A stretch of 64,000 nt of DNA from Vallitalea sp. (GTDB lineage Bacteria > Bacillota > Clostridia > Lachnospirales > Vallitaleaceae): positions 26,073 to 90,072 of the forward strand of contig NZ_JAOARO010000051.1 of assembly GCF_025211055.1 (NCBI RefSeq), read 5' to 3'. Positions 62,606-64,000 of the stretch are shown here, piece by piece. The position numbers were made by a program, and so were the translations under genes. Under the pieces are notes generated by a model. The model made no database searches, had not been told where the DNA came from, and worked only from the letters and a program-made list of their open reading frames with translations. Numbering within the stretch: position 1 is the stretch's first letter; every line of letters starts with the position of its first letter.

Positions 62606-62633
62606 CAAGGGGCTGCCACGCAGCCTCTTTTAA
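62606..62633 (+). terminator. Terminator after the nucleotidase gene
   Basis: AGGGGCTG pairs with CAGCCTCT around CCACG, followed by TTTT. Confidence 0.75.
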
Positions 62634-62672
62634 CCATCTTAATTAGTATAATATACAAGAAAGGACAAGCTT

Positions 62673-63800
62673 ATGAAAAAGTACTTACCTATTATTTCAT
62701 TTATATTATTAACAGCATTAATTATAATCTTATCTCCAATATTTAAAATGAATATAAAACAACCTAATTACTTTAAACAGGATTTTGAAGATGCTAAAGT
62801 AGTTGAAGTTGTAAGTGAAGAAATTGATGAAGACCCTACCTTTGAGGGAAGATATCTAGGTACTCAAGTAGTTAAGATAGAAATATTGACAGGTAAATAT
62901 AAAGGTAAAATATTTGAGGTTAAAAATCCCCTTAGCAGGAGCCATAACGTTTATGCACAAGCTGATGACAAGGTAATTGCAAGTATTGATGATTCACTGG
63001 AAGAGGCTAATGTTTGGATTTATAATTACAAAAGGGAAAACATACTATATATTCTGATTGCTTTGCTGTTCATTCTGTTAATACTACTTGGAGGCATGCA
63101 AGGAGTATATTCAATTATTTCCCTGATATTTACAGGCATCATGATAATATTTTTCATGCTTCCCCTAATTTTTCAAGGAAATAATCCTATCGTAGTGACC
63201 ATACTGACTGCATCAATTATAATAATAGTATCATTTTTATTGATAAGTGGATTTAATCTAAAGACATTGACTGTTATTATAGGTACGATTATAGGAGTAG
63301 TTATTGCAGGGGTTATCTCTTATGTATCTGGTAATCTGGCACATCTATCGGGAATTACTATGGATAAAGGTAAGGAATTGGTATATGTAGCTCAGGATTA
63401 TAAAATACAGGTAAGGGGATTAATGTTTTCAGCTATATTAATTGCTTCTCTGGGAGCAGTTATGGATGTAGCTATGTCTATCACATCATCAATTTTTGAG
63501 ATACATCAAACGAATAAAGGATTATCAAAGAAACAATTATTCAAATCAGGAATGAATATTGGTAAGGATGTTATGGGAACCATGTCCAACACACTTATTC
63601 TGGCTTTTGCTGGTAGCTCACTTAATAGTATCATGCTTATATGGGGATATCAAATGGGAAGAAGACAATTCATGAACATTCCTTTTATAGGCACTGAGAT
63701 TATCCAAGGTTTGTCAGGGAGTATTGGGATTGTCTTGACTGTTCCTGTTACCGCAATAATATCTGTAATGCTGTTAAAAGCTAATATTATAAATGAATAA
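62673..63800 (+). CDS. YibE/F-family membrane protein
   Basis: The 375-residue polytopic protein has an N-terminal anchor, an extracytoplasmic beta-rich part (residues about 40-115, GRYLGTQVVKIEILTGKYKG), and the YibE/F transmembrane region with GMQGVYSIISLIFTGIMIIF, LAHLSGITMDKGKELVYVAQ, LGAVMDVAMSITSSIFEIHQ and IGKDVMGTMSNTLILAFAGS. The family function is unknown; the GAVMDVAMS and GKDVMGTM motifs suggest a transport role. In many Clostridia a second YibE/F gene follows; here an IS-like element follows instead. Confidence 0.88.
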   Translation: MKKYLPIISFILLTALIIILSPIFKMNIKQPNYFKQDFEDAKVVEVVSEEIDEDPTFEGRYLGTQVVKIEILTGKYKGKIFEVKNPLSRSHNVYAQADDKVIASIDDSLEEANVWIYNYKRENILYILIALLFILLILLGGMQGVYSIISLIFTGIMIIFFMLPLIFQGNNPIVVTILTASIIIIVSFLLISGFNLKTLTVIIGTIIGVVIAGVISYVSGNLAHLSGITMDKGKELVYVAQDYKIQVRGLMFSAILIASLGAVMDVAMSITSSIFEIHQTNKGLSKKQLFKSGMNIGKDVMGTMSNTLILAFAGSSLNSIMLIWGYQMGRRQFMNIPFIGTEIIQGLSGSIGIVLTVPVTAIISVMLLKANIINE

Positions 63801-63939
63801 TTAATTTTTATAATGTCGAATATTGCGGTATATTAGTATTGTAAAATAATATATAATATTTTTAAATTACAGGGGCGTGGTCTAACTCCACCGTCTTTAG
63901 ACGGTATACGCTTTTAGCCTTATTATTATTGTAAAATGT

Positions 63940-63969
63940 CCATACTTTAGCTAGAGGTGATAAGTATGG
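63940..63969 (+). promoter_or_regulatory. Hairpin sequestering the transposase start
   Basis: CCATACTT (63940-63947) pairs perfectly with AAGTATGG (63962-63969). The AGAGGTGAT ribosome binding site is in the loop and the ATG (63966-63968) is in the stem, so translation should be repressed, as known for IS200 transposase mRNA. Confidence 0.55.
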
Positions 63970-64000
63970 AGAGTTATAACAGAAGTAGTCATGCTATATA
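63966..64000 (+). CDS. IS200/IS605-type transposase TnpA, 5' fragment
   Basis: Only 11 full codons are in the window: MESYNRSSHAI. The RSSH start is typical of IS200-family Y1 HUH transposases, which cut single-stranded DNA at hairpin ends. The catalytic HUH and tyrosine motifs would lie beyond the window, so completeness is unknown. A fitting ribosome binding site, AGAGGTGAT, precedes the ATG. Confidence 0.5.
   Translation, partial: MESYNRSSHAI

Larger units (their letters stand above)
63871..64000 (+). mobile_element. Left end of an IS200/IS605-type insertion element (runs off the window)
   Basis: GC-rich hairpins not seen elsewhere in the window (GTGG-TCTAACT-CCAC and CCGTC-TTTA-GACGG, 63877-63904) precede an ORF beginning MESYNRSSHAI, which resembles the start of IS200-type TnpA (typically xxYxRSSHxVYDIKYH). 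Single-stranded hairpin ends without inverted repeats are typical of this family. The exact left boundary and the rest lie unverified or outside the window. Confidence 0.55.

Noticed and set aside
1..64000. CRISPR arrays, tRNA or rRNA genes, prophage
   Set aside because: No regularly spaced direct repeats, no tRNA T-loop/acceptor pattern and no phage structural gene were seen on either strand.

Overview
The window is AT-rich DNA with strong AGGAGG-type ribosome binding sites, near-consensus sigma-A promoters (TTGACA-N17-TATAAT), a tyrosine T-box leader, a split NfnAB, tandem iron alcohol dehydrogenases and flavodoxins. Together these point to a strictly anaerobic member of the Clostridia, perhaps a Lachnospirales or Vallitalea-like organism; the genus is a guess. 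It reads as chromosomal. No rRNA, tRNA, CRISPR array or prophage was seen.

Layout. 0.3-2.3 kb holds asd and a SIMPL-domain protein. 2.5-5.4 kb is a decaying uptake locus: a solute-binding lipoprotein joined by deletion to the tail of its permease, an inositol-monophosphatase-like gene missing its N-terminal part, and a LacI-type regulator with a stop codon inside its DNA-binding helix. 5.5-7.0 kb is fetAB. 7.0-11.2 kb is a TetR regulator with a heterodimeric ABC exporter or siderophore-type transporter behind a clear operator. tyrS with its T-box follows on the minus strand. 13-18.4 kb carries an alcohol dehydrogenase plus flavodoxin, an SRAP protein, PolX and a rubrerythrin-like protein. 18.5-21 kb contains a folded inverted-repeat element and a pair of uncharacterised proteins (DUF6323/DUF6179-like). 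Pyruvate kinase and a D-lactate-type dehydrogenase converge at 22.8 kb. A MFS-TetR-FMN-binding-flavodoxin set, tldD/tldE and a manganese/iron-type metal ABC operon with its own DtxR-family regulator fill 24-35 kb.

The most coherent unusual system is at 36.3-43.6 kb: rhomboid protease, S-adenosylmethionine decarboxylase, PspA, a YbjN-like protein, DUF4178, DUF4247, two DUF350 membrane proteins, a membrane-embedded spermidine-synthase-like protein and a TVGYGD potassium channel with an RCK domain. It ties polyamine-type chemistry to membrane stress and ion flux. A second unusual operon at 45.8-48.0 kb joins a LarC that has only its N-terminal half to DUF3842, an ECF S component and DUF1893, behind a near-perfect 22-bp palindrome.

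48-58.6 kb holds DUF2804, DUF2325 (behind a Fur-like box identical to that of the metal operon), an nfnA-nfnB-adh operon divergent from an AraC regulator, class II aldolase, and an NMT1/THI5-like ABC transporter. 58.7-64 kb has a frameshifted secreted-protein pseudogene, a FlxA-like coiled-coil protein, a LysM 5'-nucleotidase, a YibE/F protein, and the left end of an IS200/IS605-type element running off the window. Regulation is metal-centred: a Fur-like box occurs at two promoters, and one also carries a DtxR-type palindrome. All family assignments are from motif recognition by eye; no database search was run.
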